Source: Devosia sp. Root685
GTDB lineage: Bacteria; Pseudomonadota; Alphaproteobacteria; Rhizobiales; Devosiaceae
Direction: 5' to 3'
Assembly (NCBI RefSeq): GCF_001427875.1
Contig: NZ_LMHK01000002.1
Location: 1,175,436 to 1,239,435 of the forward strand
DNA length: 64,000 nt
Shown: piece after piece, positions 29,834 through 38,939 of the stretch
How the letters are laid out: each line of letters starts with the position of its first letter
Position numbering within the stretch: the first letter of the stretch is position 1
Notes under the pieces: generated by a model
The model's database searches: none
What the model was told of the DNA's origin: nothing
What the model saw: only the letters and a program-made list of their open reading frames with translations
Made by a program: the position numbers and the translations under genes

Positions 29834-30487
29834 TTATTTCGCTGCCAGCCGCCCGATAAAATCCCCGGCAAAGGCCAAGCCGTCCGGAGCAATCCCATGC
29901 CCGACGCCGCGGCTCACATGATAGCTGACATCAAAGCCCGCCTCATCAAGCACCGCATTGGCCTCACTCGACAGGTTCGGATCGACCACATCGTCCATAT
30001 CGCCATGCACGAGGCAGATCGGCGGCTTGGCAAGCGCCTCGCCCCCAAAACCCTCCGGCGGCAAAAAGGCGCCGGAAAACCCGATAACGCCCATGAGCTT
30101 TTCGGGAAGCCCCGTCCCCACATGCAGCGCCATCATCGCCCCCTGGCTGAACCCGGCGAGAATCGTCCGCTCCGGCGTGATTCCCGTCTGCGCCCAAAGA
30201 TCGCGCAAAAAACCTTCGAGCACCGGACGCGCCGCGATAACGCCCGTCTGCCGGCTCGCCAGCCGGTCACCGCTCCAGTCGATGGGAAACCACTGAAACC
30301 CACCCATTTCCGTCCCGATCGGCGCATTGGGCGACACGAACAACGCGCCGGGAAGCACATGCTGCCAATGCGGCGCCAACCCGATGAGATCATTACCGTC
30401 GCTGCCATAGCCATGGAGCAGAACCACCGCAGCATCGGGCGCTTGCCCATTGGCTGGCGGCATCATCGGCCCCGAAAGCTTGGTCAC
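29834..30487 (-). CDS. Alpha/beta hydrolase, phospholipase/carboxylesterase family
   Basis: 217 residues. The catalytic triad is readable: the nucleophile Ser in GFSQG, an Asp in HGDMDDVVDP and a His in GVGHGI. An LLHGYGSDGNDLIGLA oxyanion-loop segment opens the fold. The size and layout fit the short carboxylesterase/lysophospholipase group; no signal peptide. It starts with GTG overlapping the stop of the upstream glycosylase gene (GTGA), so the two are cotranslated. Confidence 0.85.
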   Translation of the reverse strand: MTKLSGPMMPPANGQAPDAAVVLLHGYGSDGNDLIGLAPHWQHVLPGALFVSPNAPIGTEMGGFQWFPIDWSGDRLASRQTGVIAARPVLEGFLRDLWAQTGITPERTILAGFSQGAMMALHVGTGLPEKLMGVIGFSGAFLPPEGFGGEALAKPPICLVHGDMDDVVDPNLSSEANAVLDEAGFDVSYHVSRGVGHGIAPDGLAFAGDFIGRLAAK

Positions 30488-31161
30488 AGCAAAATCCCTT
30501 CCTTGTCGCGCAGAATGGCGAAATAGCGCCAGAACAGCAGCGCCGCGGCCGACCGATGCGGCGACCAGTTTTCGGCCATGCCGATCATCTCCTTGATCGT
30601 CGGACGCTCGTCAAGACCAAGCCCGTGATGCGCCGCCTTGAGCAAAGCCAGATCCCCCGCCGGGAAAATGTCGGGATGCGCAGCGCAGAAGAGAAGATAG
30701 ACCTCGGCCGTCCACGGCCCGATCCCTTTCAATGCCACCAGCGCCTTGATCGCCTCTTCGGCCGGCAAAGCATCCACCTCGGCAAAATTAAGCTCCCCCG
30801 CCCGTACCGCCTCCGCGATCGTTCGCACCGCCAGAAATTTCCCACGCGAAAACCCGGCGCCCCGCACCGTTTCCTCATCGAGCAACATGTAAGAATCCGG
30901 CTCCAGCGCCCCCGGCAAAAGCGAAAACCGCCCCCAGATCGCCGCCGCACTCTGCACCGAAAGCTGCTGCCCGCAAATCACCTTGGCCATCCCCGCAAAC
31001 CCCTTGGGATTGACCCGCGGCAACACCGCTCCGACCCGCTCCCGCATCGGCAGCAATTGCGGCACCATGGCGATCAAATGGTCGAGATGCACGGCGACGC
31101 CCTCCGCCGTATCGATCCGCGGTGACGCTCCGGGCGCAAAAGTGCTAGTCGGTAAAATCAT
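30484..31161 (-). CDS. DNA-3-methyladenine glycosylase II family (AlkA-like)
   Basis: 225 residues from ATG 31161 (open to 31197). Helix-hairpin-helix GPD glycosylase: KVICGQQLSVQSA, the hairpin LKGIGPWTAEVYLLF, then the catalytic Asp in IFPAGDLAL. It would excise alkylated purines in base-excision repair. Its putative ATG overlaps the ATG of the divergent gluQRS gene by two bases, so the true start may be a little downstream or the two share a compact promoter. Confidence 0.85.
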   Translation of the reverse strand: MILPTSTFAPGASPRIDTAEGVAVHLDHLIAMVPQLLPMRERVGAVLPRVNPKGFAGMAKVICGQQLSVQSAAAIWGRFSLLPGALEPDSYMLLDEETVRGAGFSRGKFLAVRTIAEAVRAGELNFAEVDALPAEEAIKALVALKGIGPWTAEVYLLFCAAHPDIFPAGDLALLKAAHHGLGLDERPTIKEMIGMAENWSPHRSAAALLFWRYFAILRDKEGILL

Positions 31162-32005
31162 GAAAGAACCAATTCTTCGTTTCGCCCCGAGCCCCAATGG
31201 GCGCCTGCATCTCGGTCATGCCCTATCGGCGCTCGTGACCTGGCAGGCGGCCGAGTTTTTCGGCGGCACAGTGCTTTTGCGCATCGAAGACATCGACATC
31301 ACCCGCTGTAAACCCGAATTTACCGAGGGTATCTTCGAGGATCTCAATTGGCTCGGCCTCGCCTGGCCCGAACCGGTCCTAATCCAGTCCCAACGCTTCG
31401 AGATTTACGCCGAGGCCGCCAATCGCCTGCGCCAGCGCGATCTCATCTATCCCTGCTTCTGTTCCCGCTCGGACATATCGGCCAAGGCCGCAGATACCGA
31501 CCCCGACGGCGCACCCATTTATCCCGGCACCTGTAAGCACCTTTCCAACGCCGAGCGGATAGAGCGGCTCGAACGCGGCGACCCCGTGCAATTCCGTCTC
31601 CATACCGATCGTGCCATTGAAGAAGCCGGCATGCTGACGTTTACCACCATCGGCCCGACGCTGCGCGATCGCCCGCAAATCCGCTATGCCCGCCCCCAGC
31701 GCTGGGGCGACGTCGTGCTGCAACGAAAAGATATCGGCACCAGCTACCACCTCTCTGTCGTCGTCGACGACGCCGCCCAAAGCGTGACGCACATCACCCG
31801 CGGCCGCGACATGGAAGCGGCCACCGACATCCACGTCCTCCTGCAAATGCTGCTCGGCTATTCGACGCCCCTCTACCACTTCCACCGCCTCCTCCTCGGC
31901 GACGACGGCCAAAAACTGGCCAAATCCAAAAACAGCAAAACCCTCGCCGACCTGCGCAGCGAGGGTTGGACGGCGGCGGATGTGCGGAAGGCTGTGGGGT
32001 TTTAA
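31160..32005 (+). CDS. gluQ: Glutamyl-Q tRNA(Asp) synthetase GluQRS
   Basis: 281 residues. A truncated glutamyl-tRNA synthetase catalytic core: FAPSPNGRLHLGHALSA opening with the HIGH-type motif, LRIEDIDITRC, a CFCSRSD segment that may bind zinc, and a KMSKS-type GQKLAKSKNSK near the end. There is no anticodon-binding domain. These enzymes attach glutamate to queuosine at position 34 of tRNA-Asp. The start is fixed by how close the FAPSPNG motif is to the ATG. Confidence 0.92.
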   Translation: MKEPILRFAPSPNGRLHLGHALSALVTWQAAEFFGGTVLLRIEDIDITRCKPEFTEGIFEDLNWLGLAWPEPVLIQSQRFEIYAEAANRLRQRDLIYPCFCSRSDISAKAADTDPDGAPIYPGTCKHLSNAERIERLERGDPVQFRLHTDRAIEEAGMLTFTTIGPTLRDRPQIRYARPQRWGDVVLQRKDIGTSYHLSVVVDDAAQSVTHITRGRDMEAATDIHVLLQMLLGYSTPLYHFHRLLLGDDGQKLAKSKNSKTLADLRSEGWTAADVRKAVGF

Positions 32006-32025
32006 CTACCCGCCCCACCCACCAG

Positions 32026-32196
32026 CCTTCCCTCGCCCCTTGAGGGAGAGGGACAGATTTTCTGCGTTCAGCAGAAAATCAGGGTGAGGGGTTTCTCTCC
32101 TCCGCAGAGGAGCTGCTGGACGGCGCTGCGAGAATACCCCTCATCCGCCCGTTGGGCACCTTCTCCCGCAAGGGGAGAAGGCGAAAAACCGGAATA
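32026..32196. repeat. Intergenic palindromic repeat, family A
   Basis: Arms of the CCCTCTCC/GGAGAGGG plus GGTGAGGGG type (here CCCTTGAGGGAGAGGG and TTCTCCCGCAAGGGGAGAA), with AGATTTTCTG/CAGAAAAT inside. The same family recurs at 37882 and 58857. Confidence 0.7.
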
Positions 32197-32206
32197 CCAG
32201 CGACTG

Positions 32207-33154
32207 CTAAGCCGCCTTCTTCGCTTCCATCAATTCCTCCACAGTCGCCGCCACCGCCTCCTCAAATGGCGTCCCAAAGCCCGCTCCCAACAAAGCGTCC
32301 AGCCTCGGGTCAACCAGTTCCATCTCGTTGAGCCACAAATACCGCATCCGATAGAGGTCGCGCATAACCGGATTGAACAGTCCCACCGCCCGCATCGTCC
32401 ACCACTGCAAAGGCGAAACGGCCACCTTGCGCGGCAATGCCGCCTCTATCGCGCCCATCATCTGGCCATGCGACACCCAATGTCCGGCAAAGTGCAAACT
32501 TTCGTACCGTCCAAGCGCGCTCCGCTTTTCCGCCAGCGCAGCAAAAGCGCGCGCCAGATCGGGCAGATAAGTCCAGCTATGGCGCATCTGCAGCTCACCC
32601 ATATGGTACAGCTTGCCCTTGCTCACATCCGGCAGCATCCCCGCATCGAACCAGTCTCCGCGATTGCCCGGCCCGTAAAAATCTCCGGCACGCAAAATGA
32701 TCGCCTGGAATTTTCCGGCCGCCGCCGCCTCGCGCAACAGTGTTTCGAGCCGAATGCGGATTTCCCCGCGCGGCATCTCGGCGCTCTGCCGCGTTGCCGG
32801 CGAGACGGTGCGGTCGCCCGCCCGATAATTGTATATCGACCCCGGAAACAGCAGCGTCTTGCCGCTATTGCCCAATGCGTCGATGACCACCTGCAATTGC
32901 TTTTCCGATCGGCCATTGCCCCACTGATCATAACGCAGGTGCAGGGCATTCACGACCACGTCCGCATCGGCAATCGCCGCCCGCACCACCGCCACATCGT
33001 CAGCGTCCCCGGCCACAAATGTCGTGCCGCTGACCGGCTTGCGATTGCTCCGCCCCAGTCCCGTCACGCTCCAGCCCGCATCGCGAAACGCCATCATTGC
33101 CGCATTGCCGATATGGCCGTTGCTACCCAGAACCGTCACTTTACCCTTGGTCAT
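32207..33154 (-). CDS. NAD(P)-binding epimerase/dehydratase-like protein
   Basis: 315 residues, atypical short-chain dehydrogenase fold. The nucleotide-binding loop is VTVLGSNGHIGNAAM (G-x-x-G-x-x-G/A), with a second ADVVVNALH strand and a LRAGDFYGPG segment after the active-site region. Tyr-x-x-x-Lys is not obvious, so a binding or regulatory role is as likely as catalysis. Divergently transcribed from a LysR gene 88 bp away, the usual layout for a target and its activator. Confidence 0.8.
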   Translation of the reverse strand: MTKGKVTVLGSNGHIGNAAMMAFRDAGWSVTGLGRSNRKPVSGTTFVAGDADDVAVVRAAIADADVVVNALHLRYDQWGNGRSEKQLQVVIDALGNSGKTLLFPGSIYNYRAGDRTVSPATRQSAEMPRGEIRIRLETLLREAAAAGKFQAIILRAGDFYGPGNRGDWFDAGMLPDVSKGKLYHMGELQMRHSWTYLPDLARAFAALAEKRSALGRYESLHFAGHWVSHGQMMGAIEAALPRKVAVSPLQWWTMRAVGLFNPVMRDLYRMRYLWLNEMELVDPRLDALLGAGFGTPFEEAVAATVEELMEAKKAA

Positions 33155-33242
33155 TCACCGTCTCCTTGACTTGCTGGAGACGAAAATGCCCGCTACAGAT
33201 TTTTATAGCGATTGGCCAAATTTCGAGATTTGATATTCAATC

Positions 33243-34133
33243 ATGAATAGAGAGCCTGACTGGTCCCTGTGGCGCAGCTTTGCCGGTGTCATCGAGCACG
33301 GCTCGCTTTCCGGCGCGGCACGCGCCCTCAAATCGAGCCAGCCCACGGTGGGCCGCCATATCGAACTGCTCGAAGCCCAGCTTGGCCTGCAGCTTTTCGA
33401 GCGCAGCCTTTCCGGCCTCAAGCCCAACAGCACTGCCTTAAAACTCTATGGCCCCATAGCAGAGGCGCAAACGGCCCTTGCTCAAGCCAACCTGATGGCC
33501 GAAGGCGCCCAGGACGAAACCGGCGGCACCGTGCGCATCACCGCCAGCGCCATGATTTCCAACTATGTGCTTCCCGAAATCCTGGTGCCGATCCGCGCCC
33601 TCCATCCGCGCATCGCTCTTGAAAGCGTCCCTTCGGATTCAGCCGAAAATATCCTCATGCGCGAGGCCGATATCGCCATCCGCATGTTCCGTCCCACCCA
33701 GCTTGAACTGGTGACAAAACACCTCGGCGACATCGCCCTCGTCCCCGCCGCCCACGAGCGTTATCTCGCCCGTCGAGGCCGCCCCACAACGCTGGCCGAA
33801 CTCTGGCAGCACGATCTTTTAGGCTTCGACCGCTCCAGCGCCATCGTCACCCACGCGAAAAAACTCGGCTTTACCCTCAATCGCGAAAATTTCATCATCC
33901 GCTCCGACGATCAGGCGCATCTGTGGGAATTGTTGCGCGCCGGCCTCGGCATCGGCTTTGCTCAGGCCAATCTGGTGCGCCGCACGCCCGGCCTTGTCGC
34001 CCTCCCTATCGACCTCGCCATCCCGCCTTTGCCGGTCTGGCTGACGACGCACCGAGAATTGTACACCTCCCACCGTATCCGCGCCGTTTATGATGCCTTG
34101 GCGAGTGGCCTTCTCACCTATATTGAAAGCTGA
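33243..34133 (+). CDS. LysR-family transcriptional regulator
   Basis: 296 residues. The N-terminal winged helix-turn-helix (SLSGAARALKSSQPTVGRHIELLEAQLG) is followed by a type-2 periplasmic-binding-like effector domain (VRITASAMISNYVLPEIL, then DIAIRMFRP). It probably controls the divergent NAD(P)-binding gene. The effector is unknown. Confidence 0.92.
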   Translation: MNREPDWSLWRSFAGVIEHGSLSGAARALKSSQPTVGRHIELLEAQLGLQLFERSLSGLKPNSTALKLYGPIAEAQTALAQANLMAEGAQDETGGTVRITASAMISNYVLPEILVPIRALHPRIALESVPSDSAENILMREADIAIRMFRPTQLELVTKHLGDIALVPAAHERYLARRGRPTTLAELWQHDLLGFDRSSAIVTHAKKLGFTLNRENFIIRSDDQAHLWELLRAGLGIGFAQANLVRRTPGLVALPIDLAIPPLPVWLTTHRELYTSHRIRAVYDALASGLLTYIES

Positions 34134-34153
34134 ACCCTTCGGAGGCCAAACCC

Positions 34154-34354
34154 ATGCAGACCCTTCTCAATATCGGCATCGCGCTGGCCCTCTTGTTTGT
34201 CGTCATCGTCCTCGGCATGGGCCTCTGGAACATGACCAAGGGCGGCTCGGCCAATACCAGCCAGCGCCTGATGCGCCTCCGCGTCATGGGCCAGGCCGTC
34301 GCCATTCTGTTGCTGATCGGCGCGCTCTTCTTCTTCGGCGGCGGTCGGGGCTGA
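34154..34354 (+). CDS. Twin-transmembrane HIG1-domain protein
   Basis: 66 residues with two hydrophobic spans (LLNIGIALALLFVVIVLGMGL and QAVAILLLIGALFFF as patterns) joined by a basic loop with SQRLMRLRVMGQ, the signature of HIG1 proteins. In alphaproteobacteria these associate with respiratory complexes; the role here is inferred from the family. A GGAGG site precedes the ATG. The rhomboid gene follows. Confidence 0.85.
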   Translation: MQTLLNIGIALALLFVVIVLGMGLWNMTKGGSANTSQRLMRLRVMGQAVAILLLIGALFFFGGGRG

Positions 34355-34422
34355 CCGCTGCCGCCCTCCTTGCCGCCCGGCGGCAAAAGTACTGACGTCC
34401 GCCCGGCCCGAGGAGAAACGCC

Positions 34423-35106
34423 CTGTTCCTGCCCCTGCATGACGTCAATCCCCACCGCCATATCCGCTTCCCCTACGTCACCTATGGGCTGATCGCCCTC
34501 AATATTTTGGTTTTTCTCATCCAGGCGACGCTGCCCCCCGCAGCCTTCGATGACGCAACCATCTACTTCGGCATGATCCCCATCGTGGTGCGCGACATCT
34601 ATCCCGCCCCGCTCCCCTGGCTACCCGATTGGGCAACGCTGATCACCTATGCCTTCCTCCACGCCGATTGGCTGCATCTGCTTTCGAACATGCTGTTCCT
34701 CTGGGTCTTTGGCGACAATATCGAAGACGCCATGGGGCACCTGCGCTTCCTCGTCTTCTATCTCGCCTGCGCCGTGCTCGCCGCCCTCGCTCATCTCGCC
34801 TTCAACCTCGATGGCAACGGCCCCCTTATCGGCGCTTCGGGCGCCGTGGCCGGGGTCATGGGCGCCTATATTCTTCTCTTCCCCCATGCCCGCGTCTTCG
34901 TCCTCGCGCGCATCGTCATCCCCATTCCGCTGCCGGTGCCCGCCTTCTGGATGCTGGGGTTCTGGGTTGCGACCCAGCTCTTCTATGTCGTCATCGGCTC
35001 GCAGGAATCCGTCGCCTGGTGGGCCCATATCGGCGGCTTTGTTGCCGGCATTATCCTCGCCGCCCTGATGCGCCGCCGCGACGTCATGCTGCTCGGCGGC
35101 CGGTAG
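34423..35106 (+). CDS. Rhomboid family intramembrane serine protease
   Basis: 227 residues if begun at CTG 34423. No ATG, GTG or TTG lies in frame where the conserved N-terminus (LFLPLHDVNPHRHIRFPYVTYGL) begins, while GAGGAG sits 7 bp ahead of this CTG; a TTG start at 34507 would remove 28 conserved residues. The rhomboid core is clear: HADWLHLLSNMLFLW, the Ser of GASGAVAGVMGAY and the His of WAHIGGFVAG, in six spans. It cleaves membrane proteins; substrates are unknown. Confidence 0.85.
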   Translation: MFLPLHDVNPHRHIRFPYVTYGLIALNILVFLIQATLPPAAFDDATIYFGMIPIVVRDIYPAPLPWLPDWATLITYAFLHADWLHLLSNMLFLWVFGDNIEDAMGHLRFLVFYLACAVLAALAHLAFNLDGNGPLIGASGAVAGVMGAYILLFPHARVFVLARIVIPIPLPVPAFWMLGFWVATQLFYVVIGSQESVAWWAHIGGFVAGIILAALMRRRDVMLLGGR

Positions 35107-35171
35107 AAGGTTTCTTTACTCTGCCCTGCTAGGCTTCCCTGCGTTATAGTATTGCGTAGGGAAGTCAGCCC

Positions 35172-35354
35172 ATGGACACCGATCTCGCCTCCAGCCTCAT
35201 GGTGGCTCGCACGGCTCAAACCCAGCAATCGGTCCAGTTGGCGGTATTCAAAAAATCCCACGACATGCAGACCCAGCTTCTCGATATGCTGCTGCAGCCC
35301 GCCCAGGCAGTGCTTCCGCCGGGCCAGGGCACGCAGGTCGATAAATCGGCCTGA
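35172..35354 (+). CDS. YjfB-like putative motility protein
   Basis: 60 residues with the YjfB pattern: a helical N-terminal half with A-x-T-A-Q-x-Q-x-x-V-Q-L-A-V-x-K-K as a spaced motif, then MQTQLLDMLL and a short proline tail. The function of the family is not established. The following small gene begins 9 bp after its stop. Confidence 0.65.
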   Translation: MDTDLASSLMVARTAQTQQSVQLAVFKKSHDMQTQLLDMLLQPAQAVLPPGQGTQVDKSA

Positions 35355-35363
35355 GGTTTTCCG

Positions 35364-35567
35364 ATGAGCAATGCCCTCAGCGTCAGCCCATCGGTCATGA
35401 TCAACCGCATCGCCACAAGCGAAGGCGCCTCGCCCAACACGCTCCTTGCGCAAGTCGCAAAAATGCGCGGCGAACTGGCGCTCACGCAAAACAAGGCCGA
35501 GCCCGAAGCCCTGCCTGACATTGTTCGCAATCCCGTAAACGGCGCCGAAGTGGATCTCTTGGTTTAG
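35364..35567 (+). CDS. Hypothetical small protein
   Basis: 67 residues, ATG 9 bp behind the YjfB-like gene. Polar, with one helical segment (LLAQVAKMRGELALTQ) and no recognisable domain. The coupled position suggests joint expression with the preceding gene. Confidence 0.5.
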   Translation: MSNALSVSPSVMINRIATSEGASPNTLLAQVAKMRGELALTQNKAEPEALPDIVRNPVNGAEVDLLV

Positions 35568-35582
35568 GCAGTCTTCACAGTA

Positions 35583-35702
35583 GTCCTCATGGTGAGGTGC
35601 TTTGCGGAGCAAAGCCACGAGGGCGTGGCACTGCAGCATCCGGGCACCCCCTCGCCCTTCGAGGCTTCGCTACGCTCCGCGCCTCAGAATGAGGGTTACT
35701 GT
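35583..35702. repeat. Intergenic palindromic repeat, family C
   Basis: Opens CCTCATGGTGAGGTGCTTTG and closes GCCTCAGAATGAGGG, with GCGGAGCAAAGC and CGCTACGCTCCGC stems between. Close relatives lie at 51384 and 55178. Confidence 0.7.
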
Positions 35703-35724
35703 TGCGCCCCCGGGCTGGAACGGT

Positions 35725-36387
35725 TTACCCCCGCAACCCGATCAGCGCCTCGATCACCGCCCGCCCATCCCGGCTGTGCCATTCCGCCGGCCCCTGCAAC
35801 ACGGCCAGTTCACACCCTTCCGGATCGAGCAGCAGCGTCGCCGGCAGGCCCACGGCCACCGCCTCGCGCTTCAGCCGGTCAAACGCAGCAAACGTATTGT
35901 CGGCATAAAGCGGCAGGTTTTCAAACTTGCCCTCGGCCAGAAATTCCTCGGCCTTGGCCAATCCACCCTCACCAATATCGAGATTGATCGGCACCACCTG
36001 GAACTTGTCCGAATTATATTCCGTCGCAATCGCATCGAGCGCCGGCATTTCTTCGCGGCACGGCACGCACCAGCTGGCCCAGAAATTGACCAAGAGCGCC
36101 TTGCCCGAAAAATCCCCCAGCGTCATCGCCGTGCCATCGGCCGCCTTGAAGGCCATATCGGCATAGCCGCGCCCCTCGCCCGTGCCATTGAGCGCTGCGA
36201 GTTCCCCCACCGCTGCCGCATCGACGATCTGCGCTTGGGCCGCCTGCACCGGGCACGAGTTGGCCGAGGCGGCATTGCCGAGATAAACCCACGCCGCTAT
36301 AGCTACGCCCAATCCGGCAACCCCCATCGCCGCATATGGCTGCCAGCGCCGCGGTGATACTGGCTTGGGTTGGCTGGTGTCCGACAT
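35725..36387 (-). CDS. tlpA: TlpA-family thiol:disulfide oxidoreductase
   Basis: 220 residues. An N-terminal membrane anchor (about residues 18-40) is followed by a periplasmic thioredoxin fold with the W-C-V-P-C active site ([15 protein letters not shown]) and the cis-proline near [11 protein letters not shown]. It would reduce cytochrome-c or copper-protein cysteines in the periplasm. It diverges from argH across a 23-bp gap, a pairing that is common in this order of bacteria. Confidence 0.9.
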   Translation of the reverse strand: MSDTSQPKPVSPRRWQPYAAMGVAGLGVAIAAWVYLGNAASANSCPVQAAQAQIVDAAAVGELAALNGTGEGRGYADMAFKAADGTAMTLGDFSGKALLVNFWASWCVPCREEMPALDAIATEYNSDKFQVVPINLDIGEGGLAKAEEFLAEGKFENLPLYADNTFAAFDRLKREAVAVGLPATLLLDPEGCELAVLQGPAEWHSRDGRAVIEALIGLRG

Positions 36388-36410
36388 GGGCTACTCCTGA
36401 AAGGCAGACG

Positions 36411-37859
36411 ATGAGCAACAAGATGTGGGGTGGACGGTTTGCATCCGGCCCCGACGCCATCATGGAAGAAATCAACGCTTCGATCGGTTTCGACCAGCGC
36501 CTGTTCCGCCAGGATATTGCCGGATCAAAGGCCCATGCCACAATGCTCGCCGCAACGGGCATTCTGACGCAGACCGATCGCGACGCTATCCTTGTCGGTC
36601 TAGACGAGGTGCTGGCGGAAATCGAGAACGGCTCGTTCAAATTCTCGCGGGCGCTCGAAGACATCCATATGAATGTCGAATCGCGGCTGCGCGAAAAGAT
36701 CGGCGATGCCGCCGGGCGCCTCCACACGGCCCGTTCCCGCAACGATCAGGTCGCGACCGATTTCAAGCTCTATGTCCGCGACACCATCGATCATCTGGTC
36801 GCCCAGATCCACACGCTGCAACTGGCTCTCGTCAAGCGCGCCGAGGAAGAGGCCGAAACCATCCTGCCCGGTTTCACCCATCTCCAGAACGCGCAACCCG
36901 TCACCTTCGGCCATCATCTCCTCGCCTATGTCGAAATGCTCGGCCGCGATGCCGGCCGCCTCCTCGACGCCCGCCGCCGCCTCAATGAAAACCCGCTCGG
37001 CTCGGCGGCGCTGGCCGGCACGCCCTACCCGATCGATCGCGACATGACCGCGACGACGCTCGGCTTTGACCGTCCCACCGCCAATTCGCTCGACGCCGTC
37101 GCCGACCGCGATTTCATTCTCGAAACCCTCGCGGCCGCAGCCATCTGCGCCATGCACCTTTCCCGCTTTGCCGAGGAAATGGTCATCTGGTCCTCGGCCC
37201 AGTTCGGCTTCATCAAGCTCAGCGACAAGTTCACCACCGGCTCGTCCATCATGCCGCAAAAGCGCAATCCGGACGCCGCCGAGCTGGTGCGCGCCAAGAT
37301 CGGTCGCATCATGGGCGCGCTGAATTCCCTGCTCGTCGTCATGAAGGGCCTGCCGCTCGCCTATTCCAAGGACATGCAGGAAGACAAGGAAGTCGCCTTC
37401 GACGCCCTCGACGCGCTCTCCCTGTCGCTCGCCGCCATGACCGGCATGGTTTCGGACATGCAGCCGAACCGCGAAAAAATGCACGCCTCGGCCTCGGCCG
37501 GTTTCTCCACCGCCACCGATGTGGCCGATTGGCTCGTGCGCGAATTGAACATCCCCTTCCGCGACGCCCACCACATCACCGGCCAGGTCGTCGCCCTCGC
37601 CGAATCCAAGAATTGTGGTCTCGAAGGCCTCACCATCGAAGATTTCAAAACCGTCGACACCCGCATCGACAGCCGCATCCACAAGGTGCTCACCGTCGAA
37701 GCATCAGTCGCCGCGCGAAAATCCTATGGCGGCACCGCCCCCATCAACGTGATGGCCCAGGCCGCCCGCTGGAAATCGACCCTCACCGGCGAAGACCACG
37801 AGCCTCAGCCCCTTGCCAAGAAAAAGCATGGCGGCCATGGCGATGGCGGGGTTGAGTAA
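36411..37859 (+). CDS. argH: Argininosuccinate lyase
   Basis: 482 residues from ATG 36411 ([10 protein letters not shown], the normal family start). Signature [12 protein letters not shown], plus the conserved [14 protein letters not shown] and [16 protein letters not shown] segments with the catalytic His. It makes arginine and fumarate from argininosuccinate, the last step of arginine synthesis. Confidence 0.97.
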   Translation: MSNKMWGGRFASGPDAIMEEINASIGFDQRLFRQDIAGSKAHATMLAATGILTQTDRDAILVGLDEVLAEIENGSFKFSRALEDIHMNVESRLREKIGDAAGRLHTARSRNDQVATDFKLYVRDTIDHLVAQIHTLQLALVKRAEEEAETILPGFTHLQNAQPVTFGHHLLAYVEMLGRDAGRLLDARRRLNENPLGSAALAGTPYPIDRDMTATTLGFDRPTANSLDAVADRDFILETLAAAAICAMHLSRFAEEMVIWSSAQFGFIKLSDKFTTGSSIMPQKRNPDAAELVRAKIGRIMGALNSLLVVMKGLPLAYSKDMQEDKEVAFDALDALSLSLAAMTGMVSDMQPNREKMHASASAGFSTATDVADWLVRELNIPFRDAHHITGQVVALAESKNCGLEGLTIEDFKTVDTRIDSRIHKVLTVEASVAARKSYGGTAPINVMAQAARWKSTLTGEDHEPQPLAKKKHGGHGDGGVE

Positions 37860-37881
37860 AACCGCGAACTCCTTCACTTTC

Positions 37882-38030
37882 TTCCTTCTCCCCTTGCGGG
37901 AGAAGGTGGCCCGAAGGGTCGGATGAGGGGTCGGGGACTATCCGCACACGCGGCGTTCGCAACACAAAACCCCTCACCCGTCTCGGCTTTAGCCGATCCA
38001 CCCTCTCCCGCAAGGGGAGAGGGAAGACGG
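37882..38030. repeat. Intergenic palindromic repeat, family A
   Basis: Outer arms TTCTCCCCTTGCGGGAGAAG and CTCTCCCGCAAGGGGAGAG, with GGATGAGGGG and CCCCTCACCC inside. Lies between argH and the ChaC gene. Confidence 0.75.
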
Positions 38031-38037
38031 AGAAAAA

Positions 38038-38754
38038 ATGCCCGACAAAAAGCGACAGATGCGCCTCACCCCGCGCCATGTCGCCTATCTCCAGCCCGAA
38101 ACCATCATCGAAACCCTGCCCCCACCCCCCGCAGGCATGACTGAGGCAACCGAGGCCGATCACCGGGCAACCATCGCAAAATTCTTCGGCCCCGACGACC
38201 ACGACGAAACCTGGATTTTTGCTTACGGCTCGCTGATCTGGAAACCCGCCTGCGATTACGTCGAAATCCGCACCGGCCTCCTCCACGGCTGGCACCGCGC
38301 CTTTTGCCTGGGCTGGAACAACCGCTTTCGCGGCTCGGACGAAAATCCCGGCCTCATGCTCGCGCTTGATCGCGGCGGCGCCTGCAAGGGCGCGCTTTAT
38401 CGCCTTCCCCCCGGCAGACGCGACGAGAGCCTGATAAAACTTTTCGAACGCGAGATGGGCTGGAAGCCCACCGCCTTTCCGCCCCGCATGGTCACAGTCC
38501 GCTCCGGCGACCGCACCATCCGCGCCCTCACCTTCTGCATCGACCGCAATTCCGGCCGCTACATTTCCGGCCTTTCGGAAGACCAAATCGCCGATGTCCT
38601 CGCCAAGGCCGTCGGCAGCCGCGGCTCCATGGCCGAATACCTGTTCTCGACCGTCGAACACCTCGAACAAATGGGCCTCCACGACCCCCATCTCTGGCGC
38701 CTCCAAAACCTCGTCGCCACCCGCATCGAAGCCGTTTATGAGACGGATCGATAA
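38038..38754 (+). CDS. Gamma-glutamylcyclotransferase, ChaC family (copy 1)
   Basis: 238 residues. The ChaC core FAYGSLIWKPACDY near residue 60 binds the gamma-glutamyl group; the catalytic Glu is expected in the FEREMGWKPTAF stretch. A LTFCIDRNSGRYI strand and a C-terminal helix pair complete the fold. It would break glutathione into 5-oxoproline and Cys-Gly. A second, shorter relative is at 45436. Confidence 0.87.
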   Translation: MPDKKRQMRLTPRHVAYLQPETIIETLPPPPAGMTEATEADHRATIAKFFGPDDHDETWIFAYGSLIWKPACDYVEIRTGLLHGWHRAFCLGWNNRFRGSDENPGLMLALDRGGACKGALYRLPPGRRDESLIKLFEREMGWKPTAFPPRMVTVRSGDRTIRALTFCIDRNSGRYISGLSEDQIADVLAKAVGSRGSMAEYLFSTVEHLEQMGLHDPHLWRLQNLVATRIEAVYETDR

Positions 38755-38820
38755 GTCTCACTTTTGTTTTTTTGGGCTTTGGCTTAGGGATTTCCCCGAA
38801 AGCCCACCCCACACTCAGGC

Positions 38821-38912
38821 TGTCATCCCGGCGAAGGCCGGGACCCATCCTGAGATGTAGCAAATTACCCCGATCTCAGGATGGACCCCGGCCTTCGCCG
38901 GGGTGACACCGT
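38821..38912. repeat. Intergenic palindromic repeat, family D
   Basis: Inverted arms TCCCGGCGAAGGCCGGGA and CCCCGGCCTTCGCCGGGG, enclosing CCATCCTGAGAT and its complement ATCTCAGGATGG. A half copy is at 54010. Confidence 0.75.
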
Positions 38913-38939
38913 GCGGTTGGCGCAAATGAGGATGACACC

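Noticed and set aside
36600..37682. 360-codon minus-strand frame opposite argH
   Set aside because: Gly/Asp/Val-rich antisense shadow of a GC-rich gene; the plus strand is clearly argH.
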